A stretch of 64,000 nt of DNA from Luteolibacter pohnpeiensis. Its GTDB lineage: Bacteria > Verrucomicrobiota > Verrucomicrobiia > Verrucomicrobiales > Akkermansiaceae. A program made the position numbers and the translations under genes. The stretch is taken from assembly GCF_016595435.1 (NCBI RefSeq), contig NZ_JAENIJ010000003.1, positions 62,001-126,000 on the forward strand. The letters are read 5' to 3'. The notes below the pieces were generated by a model. That model was not told the DNA's origin and made no database searches. It saw only the letters and a program-made list of their open reading frames with translations. Numbering within the stretch: the first letter of the stretch is position 1; every line of letters begins with the position of its first letter. Positions 1-9,500 of the stretch are shown here, piece after piece.

Positions 1-709
1 TTGGATAGGATTTTGGCTGCACGGTATCGTGATTTCCGGTTCCATTGGGGCCGAATACCACATCGCTGAAAGTGCCGCTTAGCTTTGCGCTCGTGGTCAG
101 AGTGGGACGAAGGGATTCCAGAATTTCCCTTGGCGTGCCGAGTGGACTGTAGGTCGTGCCGCTGATGGTGAAACTGTTGGGTTCCGTTCCTGAGAACATC
201 GGAGTTCCGCTGACGTAAGTCCCATTGTAGGTCAGATTATAGGCGAGGTGGTGTCCACCAATTTGCAACGTCCATGGCGTGGTGGTGGAGGGAGTGCCGA
301 TGAAGGCGATATAGTATTTATAAAACCCCCACATGCTGTTGGTCGTGCCTTTTGAGTTGGTCACTTCACCGCTGATGTATTTGTCTGCCAGCCGGATTTC
401 ATCGAATAGGGTGACACCTTGGTCACTGAGCGCGGTTTCCACGACGGCCAGTGCTGCATTGTATTGCTCGGTGGTTAGTCCTGAGAATTGGAGTCCGTTG
501 CGAGTGGATGCTGAAACAGGGACGTTTGACCAAGTCGTGACGTTTCCGATGGTGGCACTGAATAGACAAGTGCTGTTGGATTGCGAGGATGATACGGTTT
601 TCTGAGAAGTGGAAAGCAACGCCATGAAATCGTTGGCGGCTTCCACAACTGCCTCGGTATCGGCATAGACAGGAGCGCTAAGCAGTAGGGTAAAAAGCAG
701 AGTTTTCAT
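1..709 (-). CDS. DUF3500 family secreted protein (partial, runs off the left edge)
   Basis: The reverse strand is open from an ATG at 709 to the window edge, giving the first 236 residues. It starts with a clear Sec signal peptide (MKTLLFTLLLSAPVYA, cleavage after YA). The mature part has the pattern I know from DUF3500 proteins: an N-terminal helix ending in MALLS, a TTW...RNGLQFSGL segment, an aromatic stretch with FIGTPSTTTPWTLQIGGHH (the GHH is characteristic), then TPMFSGTEPNSF. The function of the family is not established to my knowledge. A GGAG lies about 14 bases before the start. The C-terminus is missing because of the window boundary, so a downstream partner cannot be seen. The family call is made by eye and is fairly firm because several conserved blocks occur in the right order. 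Confidence 0.75.
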   Translation of the reverse strand, partial: MKTLLFTLLLSAPVYADTEAVVEAANDFMALLSTSQKTVSSSQSNSTCLFSATIGNVTTWSNVPVSASTRNGLQFSGLTTEQYNAALAVVETALSDQGVTLFDEIRLADKYISGEVTNSKGTTNSMWGFYKYYIAFIGTPSTTTPWTLQIGGHHLAYNLTYNGTYVSGTPMFSGTEPNSFTISGTTYSPLGTPREILESLRPTLTTSAKLSGTFSDVVFGPNGTGNHDTVQPKSYP

Positions 710-852
710 AGGATACGGGGTTTCTCCAGCAATCGACGTATAACTTCTTTCGCATTAAGTCATGATTAAGTCACGCCTTTCTGGTTGGGTGAAATCGAGC
801 AGAATGTTTTTTTGCGGAAATTCATCTGGGGGCTTGGGGGCGGAGGCCGCTT

Positions 853-1644
853 GTGCTTGCCTTCACCATGTCACTCGATTCGCAACAGGAACGGTCCGCC
901 GCGCAATTTGATCGTCAGGCGGGAAACTATGGGCGGGGTCATATTTTGGAGGACACGCGGGATGTCCGCGAGCTGCTGGCACTCATTTCCGAGCCTAAAG
1001 GACGGGCTTTGGATGTTGCGACGGGTGGCGGTCACGCCGGGCTTGCTCTGGCAAAAGCGGGCTATGAGGTCGTGCTTGGTGATCTTGCGCCCGCGATGAT
1101 TGCCAATGCAGTGAATCTTTTGAAGGAAGAAGGCTTTGAGGTGGAGTCCGCCCTGTTTCCAGCAGAGCGGTTTCCATTTCCGGACGCGAGCTTTGATCTC
1201 GTTTCATGCCGGGTCGCTCCACATCATTTCAGCGATGTCGCTAGTTTTGTGAGGGAAGCGTTTCGCGTGCTGAAATCCGGCGGCTATTTCATGGTGATCG
1301 ACGGCAGTCTGGCCGATGGTGATCCGGAGACGGCGGCGTGGCTGCATCAGGTCGAAAAACTGCGTGATCCATCCCACGGCCGACTTTTGGATCGACGGGA
1401 ATGGACCGATCTGGCGACCGATGCCGGGTTTGATGTCATCCACGCAGAACTGCTGCCGATGAACCAACCGGACCTCGAGTGGTATTTCAAAGCTGCCGCT
1501 ACTCCCGAAGAAAATCGGGCGAAGGTGCGGGAATTGATCGCAACAGCGAGCCCGCAAGTGCGCTCGACGATGAAGCTCATCGATGATGACGGCCCGATCC
1601 GGTGGACGTGGCAACGTCTGTCGATGCTTTGCAAAAAGCCATGA
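853..1644 (+). CDS. Class I SAM-dependent methyltransferase (UbiE-like)
   Basis: The protein has a classical methyltransferase 11/UbiE fold signature. Motif I is ALDVATGGGHAGLALA near residue 55, an acidic residue follows the next strand (VVLGDLAP), and FPFPDASFDLVSCRVAPHHF is the motif IV region. The later FREAFRVLKSGGYFMVID segment is typical of this group. The substrate cannot be read from the sequence; it may act on a small molecule or quinone. GTG at 853 is taken as start because GGAGG at 842-846 lies six bases before it. An ATG at 868 (MSLDSQQ) fits family N-termini equally well but has no ribosome site at the right distance. It lies just upstream of the ureide operon, with no evidence that it belongs to it. 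Confidence 0.8.
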   Translation: MLAFTMSLDSQQERSAAQFDRQAGNYGRGHILEDTRDVRELLALISEPKGRALDVATGGGHAGLALAKAGYEVVLGDLAPAMIANAVNLLKEEGFEVESALFPAERFPFPDASFDLVSCRVAPHHFSDVASFVREAFRVLKSGGYFMVIDGSLADGDPETAAWLHQVEKLRDPSHGRLLDRREWTDLATDAGFDVIHAELLPMNQPDLEWYFKAAATPEENRAKVRELIATASPQVRSTMKLIDDDGPIRWTWQRLSMLCKKP

Positions 1645-1698
1645 CGGGCTTTCGCGCTTTATTCTGGATGCCGACGCTTTTTGTTGGATGATTCAGGA

Positions 1699-2028
1699 AT
1701 GGGAAAGCTGACGACGCACGTTCTAGATACCGTTTCCGGGATTCCCGCGCGCGGTATGCGGATTCGGCTTTTCCATGCCGGGAGCCTTTTGAAGGAAATC
1801 CGTACGAATGCGGACGGGCGATGCGACACTGCGCTTGTTGAAGCGGATGATCGGCTCGCTGGAATCTACGAACTGATCTTTTCAGTCCGGGAATATTTTG
1901 AGGCTCAGGGGATCGAAAGTCCGTTTCTCGACGAAATTCCCATTCGGTTTGAGATGGCGGATGGGTTGAATTATCATGTGCCATTGCTTTGTTCCCCCTG
2001 GTCATACAGCACCTACCGGGGGAGCTGA
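1699..2028 (+). CDS. hiuH: 5-hydroxyisourate hydrolase (transthyretin-like, HIUase)
   Basis: This 109-residue protein is a transthyretin-related hydrolase. It begins [19 protein letters not shown], the conserved family N-terminus with the catalytic-site histidine. An arginine lies in the RLFHAG region, and the protein ends in YRGS, the C-terminal tetrapeptide that marks HIUases as against true transthyretins. It hydrolyses 5-hydroxyisourate, the product of urate oxidation, to OHCU in the cytosol. I chose ATG 1699 because the family starts just before the LTTHVLD block; an upstream TTG at 1681 would add six residues. It is the first gene of the ureide operon, 13 bases before the allantoate amidohydrolase gene. 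No OHCU decarboxylase or uricase follows, although both would be needed to link it to the next step. Confidence 0.93.
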   Translation: MGKLTTHVLDTVSGIPARGMRIRLFHAGSLLKEIRTNADGRCDTALVEADDRLAGIYELIFSVREYFEAQGIESPFLDEIPIRFEMADGLNYHVPLLCSPWSYSTYRGS

Positions 2029-2041
2029 TAGATGTTAGAAT

Positions 2042-3262
2042 ATGAAACAGGAAATCTTACAACGAGCGTTGGAGCGGATTGAGTTGTTGGCAACGGTTTC
2101 CGATGCTCCGGAAGGATTGGTTCGGACCTTTCTATCCCCAGCCAATCGTGAAGCCGCAGAATTGGTCATGGAATGGATGGAGGGCCTGGGGATGGAAGTG
2201 TGTCATGATGTCGGTGGCACGGTCCGCGGGATTCTCGGCGGTAGCGCGGATGCCAAACCGCTTTTGTTAGGCTCGCACTTGGATACAGTGATTGATGCCG
2301 GAAAGTACGATGGCGCGCTGGGCGTGATCGGAGCATTGGCGGCTCTGGAAGTGCTGCGCGATGAGAACGTCGTGCTGCCTTTTCCTGTGCATGTTCTCGG
2401 GTTTTCTGACGAAGAAGGCGTGCGATTCCAGTCGACCTATCTGGGCAGTCGGGGGGTAATCGGTGAGCTTGAATCCTGGCAGCTGGAACAGCGTGACATG
2501 GATGGTCTCAGTCTGTCAGAGGTGCTGGAGAACGAGGGTTGGCTGGATGATGCGGAAACGATTTTTTACGATGAATCTAGTAGTGACGGTTATGTTGAGC
2601 TCCACATTGAGCAAGGCCGGGTGCTGGAGGATGCGGATGAGGCGGCCTGCATCGTGAGCGGAATATGCGGCCAGGTCCGGCTGCGTGTGGTCATGGCCGG
2701 GCAGGCGGATCATGCCGGGACCACTCCGATGGATCTGCGGCGTGATGCATTGACTGGTGCCGCTGAGTGCGTGCTAGCCTTGGAGACCATGGCGCGCGAG
2801 CATTCTCCCTTGGTGGGGACGGTAGGCCAGATTCAAGTGCATCCGGGGGCGAGCAACGCGATTCCCCAGGTTGCTGAATTCACAGTGGATTTAAGACATC
2901 CGGATGACGAAGCATTGGAACATCACCTTGGCGAGTTGCGCAATGCATTCGATGCGATCGCCAACCGGCGTGATCTTGATTTCGGTTGGGAAATCGTTCA
3001 GCAAAATGGCGCGGTCGATTGCGATCCCGATCTAACCAAAATCTTGTTGGCGAGTCTTGAATCGGTAACAGGCGCTCATGGAATGCTGCCGAGCGGCGCA
3101 GGTCACGATGGGGTTATTTTATCCACTGTGATGCCGATTGGGATGATTTTTGTGCGTTGCCAAGGTGGCTTGAGCCATCATCCGGACGAGTATGCAGAGC
3201 CTGACGATATTGCAGCTGGTATTGATATTCTGGTGGAGTTTTTGAAGCGCTGGAAACCATGA
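2042..3262 (+). CDS. allC: Allantoate amidohydrolase (M20 family)
   Basis: This is a 406-residue M20-family metal-dependent amidohydrolase of the AllC/HyuC/beta-ureidopropionase group. Visible metal and active-site blocks are GSHLDTVIDAGKYDGALGV (His and bridging Asp), FSDEEGVRFQSTYLGSRG (catalytic Glu pair), ELHIEQGRVLE, the dimerisation-domain histidine in GQADHAGTTPMDLR, and the C-terminal SHHPDEYAEPDDI histidine ligand. Family knowledge gives hydrolysis of allantoate to ureidoglycine, CO2 and ammonia with manganese. The neighbouring allantoinase and ureidoglycine aminohydrolase strongly support allantoate over other carbamoyl substrates. The stop overlaps the next start in an ATGA, so the two are translationally coupled. 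A second M20 gene at 5328 is clearly related but differs in its motifs and is assigned to the last step. Confidence 0.9.
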   Translation: MKQEILQRALERIELLATVSDAPEGLVRTFLSPANREAAELVMEWMEGLGMEVCHDVGGTVRGILGGSADAKPLLLGSHLDTVIDAGKYDGALGVIGALAALEVLRDENVVLPFPVHVLGFSDEEGVRFQSTYLGSRGVIGELESWQLEQRDMDGLSLSEVLENEGWLDDAETIFYDESSSDGYVELHIEQGRVLEDADEAACIVSGICGQVRLRVVMAGQADHAGTTPMDLRRDALTGAAECVLALETMAREHSPLVGTVGQIQVHPGASNAIPQVAEFTVDLRHPDDEALEHHLGELRNAFDAIANRRDLDFGWEIVQQNGAVDCDPDLTKILLASLESVTGAHGMLPSGAGHDGVILSTVMPIGMIFVRCQGGLSHHPDEYAEPDDIAAGIDILVEFLKRWKP

Positions 3263-4590
3263 AAATGGACTTCGATTTGATTGTTCGGCAGGCGACGCCA
3301 CCTAACGGAGGAGTGACGGACCTGGGGATCTTGGACGGCAAGATCGTCGCGATGGATCAAGATTTGTCCGGAAAGGCCAGTCGCGAAATGGATGCTACGG
3401 GGAAAATCGTAATGCCCGGCGTGATGGATGCGCATGTCCATTTCAACGAACCAGGGAGAACGAATTGGGAGGGGTTTGAAACAGGGTCGAGATCCCTGGC
3501 GGCGGGAGGTGGAACCTGTTTTTTTGACATGCCGCTGAATTCGTCGCCACCTGTGCTGAATGCGGCCGCGGTTGAAGAAAAACGCCGATTGGCGGAGGAC
3601 AAATCGCTGGTCGATTTCGCAATCTGGGGCGGACTCACACCGGACTCGATTGCAAATATGGATGAGATGGCTGCTGCGGGAGTCATCGGATTCAAAGCAT
3701 TTTTATGTGGAAGCGGCCTTGATGAATTTAGTTCAGCGGATGCCAAGACCTTGCAGCGAGGGATGGAACTTGCGGTATTGTTAGATTTGCCGGTGGCTGT
3801 CCATGCCGAGGATGACGCATGGATCGCGCGGCATCACCTTGCTAACCCATCCAAGCGTCCCGGATCGATGCGGGATTGGCTGGAGTCTAGGCCAGTGGAA
3901 GCTGAGCTTGCCGCGATACAGATGGCATTGGAGCTGGCCGCTGAAACGGGTGCGGATTTACATGTGGTCCATGTCAGTCACTCGAAGGGTTTGAAATTGA
4001 TCACTGAGGCGAAAGAGGCAGGTGTCCGCGTAACGGCGGAAACCTGCCCCCACTATCTGCTGGTGGATGACGAGGCTGCATGCGTGATCGGTCCGGCTGC
4101 TAAATGCGCACCGCCTCTGCGAGGTCGTGATGCGGTGTTGGGAATGTGGAAAGCGCTGAGGCAGGGATGGGTCGATACCATAGGGTCGGATCACTCGCCT
4201 GCATCGTTGGACCTAAAACAAGGCGAGGATGTATTTGCCATGTGGGGTGGCATCTCGGGCTGCCAGCATGGATTTGAATTGCTGTGCAATGAGGCTCTGA
4301 GAGGTAAAATTGGCCTTCAGGATTTGGCCCGCATGTTTTCATGGAACGTCGCGCGCCGGTTTGGGCTGCCGCGCTCGAAAGGTGGCCTTCGAATCGGAGC
4401 TGATGCGGACTTTTTTCTGTTGGAGCGCAGTCCGGATGAAATTCGGGAACGTGATCTGCTTTATCGTCATGCGATGAGCATTTACACCGGCCAGTCGCGT
4501 GAATGGAGAATTTGCTCAACATGGCAGCGGGGTGAGAAAGTTACGGATGCATCCCGCGGGCGTTTTCTGAAACCAGATCACGGAGGGTGA
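3259..4590 (+). CDS. allB: Allantoinase
   Basis: This cyclic amidohydrolase (443 residues) opens the hydantoin ring of allantoin to give allantoate. The binuclear metal site is visible: DAHVHFNEPGR (HxH), GFKAFLCGSG (the lysine that becomes carboxylated), AVHAEDD, HVVHVSHSKG, and IGSDHSP (Asp ligand). The N-terminal DLGILDGKIVAMD strand and the C-terminal IGADADFFLLE segment form the usual beta-sandwich. Length is typical for AllB. The start at 3259 overlaps the stop of the allantoate amidohydrolase gene by four bases; an ATG at 3265 is also possible. It is followed three bases later by the ureidoglycine aminohydrolase gene, so the order is not the order of the reactions. Confidence 0.93.
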   Translation: MKMDFDLIVRQATPPNGGVTDLGILDGKIVAMDQDLSGKASREMDATGKIVMPGVMDAHVHFNEPGRTNWEGFETGSRSLAAGGGTCFFDMPLNSSPPVLNAAAVEEKRRLAEDKSLVDFAIWGGLTPDSIANMDEMAAAGVIGFKAFLCGSGLDEFSSADAKTLQRGMELAVLLDLPVAVHAEDDAWIARHHLANPSKRPGSMRDWLESRPVEAELAAIQMALELAAETGADLHVVHVSHSKGLKLITEAKEAGVRVTAETCPHYLLVDDEAACVIGPAAKCAPPLRGRDAVLGMWKALRQGWVDTIGSDHSPASLDLKQGEDVFAMWGGISGCQHGFELLCNEALRGKIGLQDLARMFSWNVARRFGLPRSKGGLRIGADADFFLLERSPDEIRERDLLYRHAMSIYTGQSREWRICSTWQRGEKVTDASRGRFLKPDHGG

Positions 4591-4593
4591 AAG

Positions 4594-5331
4594 ATGGAGC
4601 TTTTTGGAACAACGAGAACCGTAGTAGCTGCAAGGCATGCCTTGATTGCTGAGGATGGTCACGTCCCGAGCATTTTCCCGGATTGGGAGGGAGCCACCGG
4701 TTATGTCATGATCTCTCCTGCCATGGGTTCTTCGGTAACTCAAATGTTGATCCGGTTTGATCAAGGTGGCGGCACGGCCAAGTTCCCTTCAGACGCTCAC
4801 GAACATGCCATTTATTTGGAAACCGGATCAGCAGAGGCGGTTTGGGATGGCGGGCAACGCGAGATGCGGGGTGGAGATTTTATCTACCTTCCTCCGGAAA
4901 CTTGTTTCGTGCTGAAGGGCGACGAGAACGCCCGGATTACCTTGTTTCGAAAACGGTTCGAGCGCCATCCCGGGCTTGAGCCACCACCCGTAATCGTCGG
5001 GAATTCCGCGGAGATTTCAGATCAAGCCTTTCTCGGAAATGAGAAGGCTCGGTTAAAAGTGCTATTGCCGGACGATGCCCGATTTGATCTGGCGATGAAT
5101 ATCTTCACCTACCAGCCCGGCGCGACCTTGCCCTTCGTGGAAACGCACATCATGGAGCATGGATTGCTGATGCTTTCCGGCCAGGGGGTCTATCGGCTGG
5201 AAGAATGTTACTATCCGGTTCGAGCCGGAGATGTAATTTGGATGGCACCGTATTGCCCGCAATGGTTTGTCGCTATGGGGGATTATCCGGCGAGTTATTT
5301 GTATTATAAAAACATCAATCGCCTGCCATGA
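4594..5331 (+). CDS. allE: (S)-ureidoglycine aminohydrolase (bicupin)
   Basis: This 245-residue double-cupin matches YlbA/AllE and the plant enzyme UGlyAH, which removes ammonia from (S)-ureidoglycine to form (S)-ureidoglycolate. The N-terminal FGTTRTVVAARHALIAEDG and PDWEGATGYVMISPAMGSS are family signatures. The C-terminal cupin carries the expected manganese ligands: ETHIMEHGLLML gives Glu and two His, and CPQWF gives the Gln. The N-terminal cupin (PSDAHEHAIYLETGSAE) lacks that full set and is structural in known members. The GTA-rich run before the start shows a GGAGGG at 4583-4588, a good ribosome site. It ends in an ATGA overlap with the next gene, so its product and the next enzyme, which uses ureidoglycolate, are made together. 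Confidence 0.93.
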   Translation: MELFGTTRTVVAARHALIAEDGHVPSIFPDWEGATGYVMISPAMGSSVTQMLIRFDQGGGTAKFPSDAHEHAIYLETGSAEAVWDGGQREMRGGDFIYLPPETCFVLKGDENARITLFRKRFERHPGLEPPPVIVGNSAEISDQAFLGNEKARLKVLLPDDARFDLAMNIFTYQPGATLPFVETHIMEHGLLMLSGQGVYRLEECYYPVRAGDVIWMAPYCPQWFVAMGDYPASYLYYKNINRLP

Positions 5332-6569
5332 TCGCGGATTGCATCGAGATGGATCGACTTTCCTCAGAGATCGAGGAACTTGGGAATATCTCGGAGTATC
5401 CTCTCCCGGCAGTGACGAGAGTTTTGTTTTCAGATGCGGACTTAAGGGCGAGAGCATGGTTTAAAGAGCGATGCCTCAGCGCCGACTTGTCGCTGCATGA
5501 GGATGCGATTGGCAATCTATTCGCAACCTGGTTGGGGCAGGATCCGGATCTTGAACCCGTGGCAACCGGTTCCCATCTCGATGCGATTCCAAATGCGGGG
5601 AAGTATGATGGAGTGGTTGGCGTTCTCGGTGGCTTGGAGGCGATCCGTGCTCTGAAAGCATCCGGGTATGTGCCACGAAGATCGATCGTGCTCATCATGT
5701 TCACTGCGGAAGAGCCAACGCGATTCGGTGTCGGCTGTCTCGGCAGTCGGATGATGTCCGGGGTCATGCCATTGGCGCGTGCTGAATTATTGCAGGATGA
5801 AAACGGACTTGGATTGAATCACTGGCGGGGGCGGGCAGGCCATGTGAGTGAAATGAGCGATGTCTTGTTAGATCGCGGTGCCTTCAGTTCTTTTGTTGAA
5901 CTTCACATTGAACAAGGTCCTAAATTGGAAGAACGGGGGATCGATATCGGCGTGGTTGAGAAAATCGCTGCTCCAGCTGCATTTCGTTTTCATCTAACAG
6001 GCGCAGGCGGGCATGCGGGGGCGGTCCTTATGCCGGATCGCCATGACGCATTGCTTGCGGGTGCGGAGATCGCTCTGGCCGTTGAGAAAGCCGCCATCAC
6101 CAGTGGAAGTGCCGACACGGTTGCCACCACTGGCGTTTTCGAGGTGAAACCGGGTGCGATCAATAGCATTCCATTTGCCGTGAAGATGGAAGTCGATTTG
6201 CGAGATACCGATATGGCTGCTCGCGAGCGTGCGGAGAAAATGATCTTAACTCAAAGTGCTGATATTTGCACACGGCGTGGAATTGAATGTTCATTGGAGA
6301 CGATCAATTCGGACGAGCCTGCGGTTTGTGACGCAAACTTGGTCTCACTGGTTGAAGCCAAGAGCTTGGAGCTTGGCTTCAGCACGCAGAGAATGATCAG
6401 CAGGGCATATCACGACTCATTATTCATGGCGCGGCTCTCCCCGATAACCATGATTTTTATTCCATGCTTCAAGGGTTACAGCCACCGCCCGGATGAATAC
6501 AGCTCACCGGAAGCGATCCGGAAAGGGGTGGCAGTTCTTGCGGAAACACTCAAAAGTTTGAGTCTATGA
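5328..6569 (+). CDS. Ureidoglycolate amidohydrolase (plant UAH-type M20 enzyme)
   Basis: This second M20 enzyme (413 residues) differs from the AllC copy. Its blocks ATGSHLDAIPNAGKYDGVVG and LIMFTAEEPTRFGVGCLGSR are those I recognise from plant ureidoglycolate amidohydrolase, where Ala-Ile-Pro and the EEPTRFG sequence are diagnostic. Also visible are ELHIEQGPKLEERG, a dimerisation histidine in GAGGHAGAVLMPDRHDA, the MISRAYHDSLFMA block in place of the AllC GAGHDG block, and the histidine of YSHRPDEYSSPE. The enzyme converts ureidoglycolate to glyoxylate, CO2 and two ammonia, bypassing the urea-forming lyase. It is coupled to its neighbours by ATGA overlaps at both ends. A generic N-carbamoyl amino acid hydrolase is the alternative, but context and motifs favour UAH. 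Confidence 0.85.
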   Translation: MIADCIEMDRLSSEIEELGNISEYPLPAVTRVLFSDADLRARAWFKERCLSADLSLHEDAIGNLFATWLGQDPDLEPVATGSHLDAIPNAGKYDGVVGVLGGLEAIRALKASGYVPRRSIVLIMFTAEEPTRFGVGCLGSRMMSGVMPLARAELLQDENGLGLNHWRGRAGHVSEMSDVLLDRGAFSSFVELHIEQGPKLEERGIDIGVVEKIAAPAAFRFHLTGAGGHAGAVLMPDRHDALLAGAEIALAVEKAAITSGSADTVATTGVFEVKPGAINSIPFAVKMEVDLRDTDMAARERAEKMILTQSADICTRRGIECSLETINSDEPAVCDANLVSLVEAKSLELGFSTQRMISRAYHDSLFMARLSPITMIFIPCFKGYSHRPDEYSSPEAIRKGVAVLAETLKSLSL

Positions 6570-9500
6570 AAACCTGCTGGATCAATGGCCGCGAAGTGGA
6601 TGTTTCATCCGTGGGCGCCAATGAGAATCTGCTCAGTTTGCTGAGGAATCATGGTTGGTCTGGCGCGAAATGTGGCTGTGCGGAAGGAGATTGCGGTGCG
6701 TGCTCGGTGGTGTTGTTAGATTCGGACGGTAAACCGAAGTCCATCAACAGTTGTTTGGCTCTGGTTCCTTCCTTGGAAGGACGTGAAATTTGGACTGCGG
6801 AAGGACTCGACCAAGGTGGGACGCTTCATCCAGTGCAGCAGGCGATGGTGGATTGTTATGGTTCGCAATGCGGCTATTGCACACCTGGTTTGATTGCTTC
6901 GATGGTGGAAGCCTATCATTGCGATTCACCTCTAACGGATGAGCAAATTGCAAATCGGTTGTGTGGAAATTTATGCCGCTGCACTGGCTATCGGGCCATC
7001 CGTGATGCGATGTCGGAAGCTCTGGCAGGAAAGGATCACCCTGTAGAATTTGCAGGGGTAAAATGTGATCGGGCGCCTTTGAGGGGCGAGTCGACTGTTT
7101 CTGGCGGAGAATATTTACGACCGGAAAGCTTGGAAGAATTATTGCATCTGAAAGGCAAATTTCCGGACGCACCCTTGGTTGCTGGTGCCACCGAATTGGC
7201 AGTGCTTATCAACAAGCGCCACATTCGTTACCCGCGGCTCATTGGCTTGGAAAATGTAGCTGTTCTCAGAAAGATCGAACGAACAGAGGATTGCTGGGTC
7301 ATCGGCGCTGCAGCGACTTTGGTTGAAGTGAGTGATGCTATCCGCAGAGAATACCCGGCACTCGATCAAATGTTGTCTGTCTTCGCTTCGCGGCAAATCC
7401 GGCAACGGGCGACACTGGGCGGAAACCTGGTCACCGCCTCACCGATCAGCGATGCGGCTCCAGTTCTGTTAGCTCTGGACGCGGAGATCATCCTGATTTC
7501 TAAAGCAGGTGAGCGCAGGCTGAAACTGGATGACTTTTTTGTCGCCTATCGATCCACTGCGATGAAGTCGGATGAGGTGATGTCGGCTGTTGTCATTCCA
7601 CGTGGCCTTTCCGGTAGATCCGAATTTCATAAAGTCTCAAAACGACGGGAAATGGACATCAGCATTGTTTCCGCCGCGTTTCGGATGGACACCGATGAAG
7701 CCGGATTGATCCGTGAGGTCAGGCTTGCATTTGGAGGGGTGGCAGCCACTCCGATGCGCGCTAAAATGGCAGAACAATTTCTGTTAGGAAAACCGGTCGA
7801 TGCAAGCCGCGAGCTTTTCGACCTATTGGAAAGCGAGTTCACGCCTTTAAGCGATGTGCGTGGTTCTGCAGAATACCGCCGCATTCTGATTTCTGGCCTT
7901 TTTGCAAAATTTGTCTTCGTCAGTGGAGATAACACGCCATCGGATCACGCATATCAGGCTTTCACCAGGACTGAGAACATTCCGCCACCGATTCTGCGTC
8001 ACGAAAGTGCGATAGGACATGTCACTGGGCGCGCAGTTTACACGCACGACCAGGCGTTGAAACGGCCGATGCTCGAGGTTTGGCCGGTCTTGTCGAAACA
8101 TGCCCGTGCGAAGTTGTTAGAAATGGATGTATCGGCTGCGTTGACAACGCCAGGAGTTCGGACGGTTTTGTTAGCGAAAGACATACCCGGATTGAATAAT
8201 GTGGGTCCATCCCGCCATGATGAGCCACTGTTTGCGGAGGACGAGGTTTTTTACGAAGGTCAGCTGATTGCTGTGGTCGTCGGTGAAAATCTGGAGTCGT
8301 GCCGGTTGGCTGCGGAAAAAATCCATGTGGTCTACGAGGTTCTCAAACCCTTGTTAGGAATCCAGACTGCGATAGAGGCGGAGTCTTATCATACCGATCC
8401 GCATGTTTTGGATCGAGGCGATGTTAATACGGCGCTGATGAACTCGCCGCATATTCTCGATGGTGAATTCGAGATCGGTGGTCAGGAACATTTCTACCTT
8501 GAAACACATTCGGCATGGGCAGAAGTGGACACCGAAGGCGGCATCCATGTGGTGAGTTCAACCCAGCATCCGTCAGAGGTGCAGGCGATTGTTGCGGAGG
8601 TGATGGGTCGAACCCGGAATGAGGTGGTGGTAGAGTCTCTACGGATGGGTGGGGGATTTGGTGGAAAGGAAACTCAAGGCAACGCCTGGGCATCCGTTTG
8701 CGCACTTGCGGCGCAGGTGACTGGTCAAGCTGTCAGGATTCAGCTGGATCGGGATGTTGACATGCGCTTTACAGGCAAGCGGCATCCATTTCATGCCAAA
8801 TTCCGCGTTGGCTACGATGATTCTGGTAGATTGTTGGCTGCGGAGGTAAAATTATTCTCCGATGGCGGCTGGTCTCTGGATCTTTCGCAACCGGTGAATG
8901 ATCGGGCGCTGTTCCATTTGGATAATTGTTATCATATCCCGGATGTGAAATTTGTGGGACAGGTGGTGAAAACCAATGTCGTGTCACACACCGCTTTCCG
9001 GGGATTTGGTGGACCGCAGGGGATGTTGGTCATCGAAGAAATTTTAGGACGGATCGCTCGCCGGTTGGACCTGAGGCCGGAGGTGGTCAGGGAAAAAAAT
9101 TTCTATCACGGTGCAGGTGAATCCTCCACGACCCATTACGGCGCGGACGTGGGCGATGTTCGAGTTCAACGCATTTGGCGGGAGCTGCTCAAATCGTCAG
9201 AATTCGAAAATCGGCAACATGAAGTTGAAGGCTGGAATGCCGGGCACCCATGGCTGAAGCGGGGTTTGGCGATCACTCCGGTTAAATTCGGGATTAGCTT
9301 TACCCTGAAAGCCTATAATCAAGCCGGTGCGCTGGTTTTGATTTATCAGGATGGGTCGGTGCAGGTGAACCATGGTGGAACCGAGATGGGACAAGGGCTG
9401 CATACCAAGATCCTGGGCGTGGTCATGCGTGAGCTGGGATTGCCGAAGGAGGCGATTCGGTTGATGAATACGCGCACAGACAAGGTGCCTAACACATCGG

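Noticed and set aside
1204..1614. 136-codon minus-strand frame inside the methyltransferase gene
   Set aside because: Shadow of a gene with clear SAM motifs on the plus strand; no start signal or family resemblance.
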